Shown here: positions 58,769-64,000 of the stretch, in pieces
Layout: the number at the start of each line of letters is the position of its first letter
How positions within the stretch are numbered: position 1 is the first letter of the stretch
DNA from: JBFWRK01 sp050248955
Lineage (GTDB): Bacteria > Actinomycetota > Acidimicrobiia > Acidimicrobiales > Ilumatobacteraceae
Direction: 5' to 3'
Length of the DNA stretch: 64,000 nucleotides
Assembly (NCBI GenBank): GCA_050248955.1
Contig: JBFWRK010000006.1
Span: 186,001 to 250,000, forward strand
The notes under the pieces: generated by a model
Seen by the model: the letters and a program-made list of their open reading frames with translations, nothing else
Databases searched by the model: none
What the model was told of the DNA's origin: nothing
Program-made: the position numbers and the translations under genes

Positions 58769-60787
58769 GTGCCCGACTTCAAGGTCGTCTCCGACTTCGA
58801 CCCCGCCGGCGACCAACCGGAAGCCATCGCGCAGCTCACGGTGGGTGTCAACCGAGGCGACCGGTTCCAGACCCTGCTCGGCATCACCGGCTCCGGTAAG
58901 AGCGCCACGATCGCGTGGACGATCGAGCAGGTGCAGCGCCCGACGCTGATCCTCGCGCCGAACAAGAGCCTCGCCGCCCAGCTCGCCCAGGAGATGCGCG
59001 AGTTCTTCCCGGAGAATCGGGTCGAGTACTTCGTCAGCTACTACGACTACTACCAGCCCGAGGCGTACATCGCGTCGAGCGACACCTACATCGAGAAGGA
59101 CAGCTCGATCAACGACGAGATCGACCGTCTCCGCCACTCGGCCACTGCGGCGCTGCTGACGCGGCGGGACACGATCGTCGTCGCGTCGGTCAGCTGCATC
59201 TACGGCATGGGGAACCCCGAGGAGTACCGGGGGCAGCTGCTCGAGCTGCACACCGGAGTCGACTACGACCAGCGATCGATCCTGCGCCGCCTCGTCGACC
59301 TCCAGTTCGACCGCAACGACCTCACGCTCGGGCGGGGCAAGTTCCGGGTCCGGGGCGACACGATCGAGGTCCACCCGTCGTACGAGGAGTCGGTGCTGCG
59401 GATCGAGATGTTCGGGGACACCGTCGACCGCATCACCGTCGTCGACCCGCTCACCGGCGAGCAGCTCCGCGAGCTGAGCGAGGTGATGGTGTTCCCCGCC
59501 ACGCACTACGTCGCCGGCGACGAGCGGATGCGGCGGGCGGTGGTCGGCATCGAGGCCGAGCTGCAGGAGCGCCTCGCCTGGTTCGAGGCCGAGGGCAAGC
59601 TGCTCGAGGCGCAGCGGCTCCGCATGCGGACCCAGTACGACCTCGAGATGATCCAGGAGGTCGGCTACTGCAACGGCATCGAGAACTACTCGATGCACAT
59701 CGACGGGCGCACCTTCGGAGAGCCGCCCTTCACCCTGCTCGACTACTTCCCGAAGGACTTCCTGCTCGTCATCGACGAGAGCCACGTCACGGTGCCCCAG
59801 CTCCACGGCCAGTACGAGGGCGATCGGTCGCGCAAGGACCAGTTGGTCGAGCACGGGTTCCGCCTCCCGAGTGCCCGGGACAACCGCCCGCTGCGCTTCG
59901 AGGAGATCATGGAGCGGATCAACCAGGCGATCTACCTGTCGGCGACGCCGAGCCCGTACGAGCTGCGGACGAGCGCGCAGGTGGTCGAGCAGATCGTGCG
60001 CCCGACGGGCCTCGTCGACCCGCAGGTGATCGTGCGCCCGACGAAGGGCCAGATCGACAACCTGATCGAGGACATCAACCAGCGCGCAACGAAGGGCGAT
60101 CGGATCCTCGTCACCACGCTGACCAAGAAGATGGCCGAAGACCTCACCGACTACCTGCTCGAACAGGGACTGCGGGTGCGGTACCTGCACTCCAACATCG
60201 ACACGATCCAGCGGATCGAGATCCTCCGGGCCTTGCGGCTCGGCGAGTTCGACGTGCTCGTCGGCATCAACCTGCTCCGGGAGGGCCTCGACCTGCCGGA
60301 GGTGTCGCTCGTGTCGATCCTCGATGCCGACAAGCAGGGCTTCCTGCGCAGCGAGACCAGCCTCATCCAGATGATCGGCCGTGCCGCACGCAACGTCGAC
60401 GGCCAGGTGGTGATGTACGCCGACACCGTGTCGGACTCGATGCGCAAGGCGATCAGCGAGACCAGTCGCCGCCGCGGCCTGCAGATCGCGTACAACGCCG
60501 AGCACGGCATCGACCCGAAGACCATCCGCAAGGCCGTCGGGGACATCCTCTCGCTGCTCCGTCCGGACAGCACGGCGCCGGTGCCGGGCAAGGACCGCCG
60601 CCGTCAGCGGGAGCGCGACAAGGTCCAGCGGGAGCTGAAGACCCTGCCGCAGCAGGAGCTCGCGCGGCTGATCCAGACGCTCGAGGAGGAGATGCACGAA
60701 GCATCCGCCGAGTTGAAGTTCGAGTACGCGGCGCGGCTGCGGGACGAGGTCAGGGACCTGCGCCGCGAGTTGAAGGACGCCGGCTGA
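58769..60787 (+). CDS. uvrB: Excinuclease ABC subunit B
   Basis: UvrB verifies damage and recruits UvrC in nucleotide excision repair. The 672-residue protein has Walker A GITGSGKSATIAW, the damage-probing beta-hairpin YYDYYQPEAYI, helicase motif II IDESHVT, motif VI QMIGRAARN and a C-terminal UVR motif (LEEEMHEASAELKFEYAARL). The GTG at 58769 follows TAGGCT by 6 bases. A LexA box precedes it, and uvrA is one small gene downstream. Confidence 0.97.
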   Translation: MPDFKVVSDFDPAGDQPEAIAQLTVGVNRGDRFQTLLGITGSGKSATIAWTIEQVQRPTLILAPNKSLAAQLAQEMREFFPENRVEYFVSYYDYYQPEAYIASSDTYIEKDSSINDEIDRLRHSATAALLTRRDTIVVASVSCIYGMGNPEEYRGQLLELHTGVDYDQRSILRRLVDLQFDRNDLTLGRGKFRVRGDTIEVHPSYEESVLRIEMFGDTVDRITVVDPLTGEQLRELSEVMVFPATHYVAGDERMRRAVVGIEAELQERLAWFEAEGKLLEAQRLRMRTQYDLEMIQEVGYCNGIENYSMHIDGRTFGEPPFTLLDYFPKDFLLVIDESHVTVPQLHGQYEGDRSRKDQLVEHGFRLPSARDNRPLRFEEIMERINQAIYLSATPSPYELRTSAQVVEQIVRPTGLVDPQVIVRPTKGQIDNLIEDINQRATKGDRILVTTLTKKMAEDLTDYLLEQGLRVRYLHSNIDTIQRIEILRALRLGEFDVLVGINLLREGLDLPEVSLVSILDADKQGFLRSETSLIQMIGRAARNVDGQVVMYADTVSDSMRKAISETSRRRGLQIAYNAEHGIDPKTIRKAVGDILSLLRPDSTAPVPGKDRRRQRERDKVQRELKTLPQQELARLIQTLEEEMHEASAELKFEYAARLRDEVRDLRRELKDAG

Positions 60788-60894
60788 CCGATGGGCCGGG
60801 AACCGACGCCGTCATCTGTTCGTCACACGTATCAACACGGGGCGCTGAGTGCTCCAGACACCAACAGCAGCGGGCCGAGACCAGAGGAGGGGAC

Positions 60895-61050
60895 ATGGGG
60901 GGCCGACTTGCCGGCATCGCCGGTGTCAACGACCTGTTCGCCATCGACTCGAGCCCTGCGATCCCGCTGGTCATGCTGGCCGCGCTCATCGCGTTCGCGG
61001 CGGCCGTCGTCCTGTGCCGCAGCCGGGAGGACCGCCAGATCGAGCCGTGA
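60895..61050 (+). CDS. Small single-pass membrane protein (51 aa)
   Basis: A 51-residue product between uvrB and uvrA. The ATG at 60895 has a near-ideal ribosome binding site (GAGGAGG, 5-7 bases upstream). Residues about 21-42 (PAIPLVMLAALIAFAAAVVL) are a membrane helix, followed by a charged tail CRSREDRQIEP, suggesting the C-terminus is cytoplasmic. I recognise no family. The strong initiation site and clean membrane topology argue it is real; whether it is linked to DNA repair is unknown. Confidence 0.65.
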   Translation: MGGRLAGIAGVNDLFAIDSSPAIPLVMLAALIAFAAAVVLCRSREDRQIEP

Positions 61051-61080
61051 CGTTGCCGACCCGTCGGTAGCCTCGCAACG

Positions 61081-63948
<2,868 letters not shown>

Positions 63949-64000
63949 CAGCCGCCCCGGCGCACCCCAGCCTCGACCAAGATTCGCCTCAAAGTCGGAA

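Overview
The window is a high-GC chromosomal segment of an actinobacterium, most likely class Acidimicrobiia (Ilumatobacter-like). The evidence is mycothiol genes (mshD and a mycothiol-dependent formaldehyde dehydrogenase), an ANTAR regulator beside polA, actinobacterial-type PolA and RpsA, and a gene order (hisC-B-H-A-F, hisI, trpE, trpC, trpB-A, ANTAR regulator, polA, rpsA, coaE, uvrB, uvrA) that follows the Mycobacterium tuberculosis his/trp/polA/uvr region. Unlike Mycobacterium and Streptomyces it keeps a separate trpF. No insertion sequence, prophage, plasmid origin or CRISPR array was seen.

Layout. 1-4.2 kb (minus): glnD (partial), an M3 oligopeptidase and mshD. 4.3-5.1 kb: nth followed by a probable small RNA with a terminator. 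5.4-9.25 kb: hisC-hisB-hisH-hisA-hisF, mostly with overlapping stop/start codons. 9.2-14.9 kb: a hydrolase and a GroES-like gene transcribed back to back from one palindromic -10 element, a saccharopine-dehydrogenase-like gene, an aldo/keto reductase, then hisI-trpE-ygfZ. 14.9-23.4 kb: an accessory module with a giant SARP/pseudokinase/STAND/beta-propeller regulator and two genes for exported proteins (a vanadium-haloperoxidase-like enzyme and a serine protease). 23.4-25.6 kb: an OmpR-type two-component system. 25.7-31.7 kb: an ABM-fold enzyme, deoC, trpC, a GNAT/DinB pair, trpF, trpB, trpA. 31.8-34 kb: small redox and lipid genes and an iron-box-controlled bfd-bfr pair. 34-38.4 kb (minus): fabD-fabH-fabG-acpP-fabF, with FabD carrying a biotinyl-like tail. 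38.5 kb: tRNA-Leu(CAA). 38.7-41.8 kb: a VIT transporter, an MBL hydrolase and malQ. 41.8-52 kb: ANTAR regulator, polA, a giant AAA/cyclase, two unknown genes, a methyltransferase and rpsA. 52.4-64 kb: a cyclase, a NarL-type two-component pair, coaE, mycothiol formaldehyde dehydrogenase, a double GNAT protein, uvrB (with a LexA box), a 51-residue membrane protein and uvrA.

Most interesting region: the 14.9-23.4 kb module. The regulator's own promoter reads heptamer, 4 bp, heptamer, 8 bp, TAGGCT, 7 bp, GTG, which is the geometry of a SARP-activated promoter. The same layout (heptamers every 11 bp, 8 bp to a -10-like hexamer) lies upstream of the haloperoxidase-like gene and of the secreted protease. 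This suggests one unlinked-signal regulator controlling itself and two exported enzymes.

A second theme is leaderless transcription. About twenty genes here have a TAnnnT-like hexamer ending 6-9 bases before the start codon; this was used to settle several start choices.
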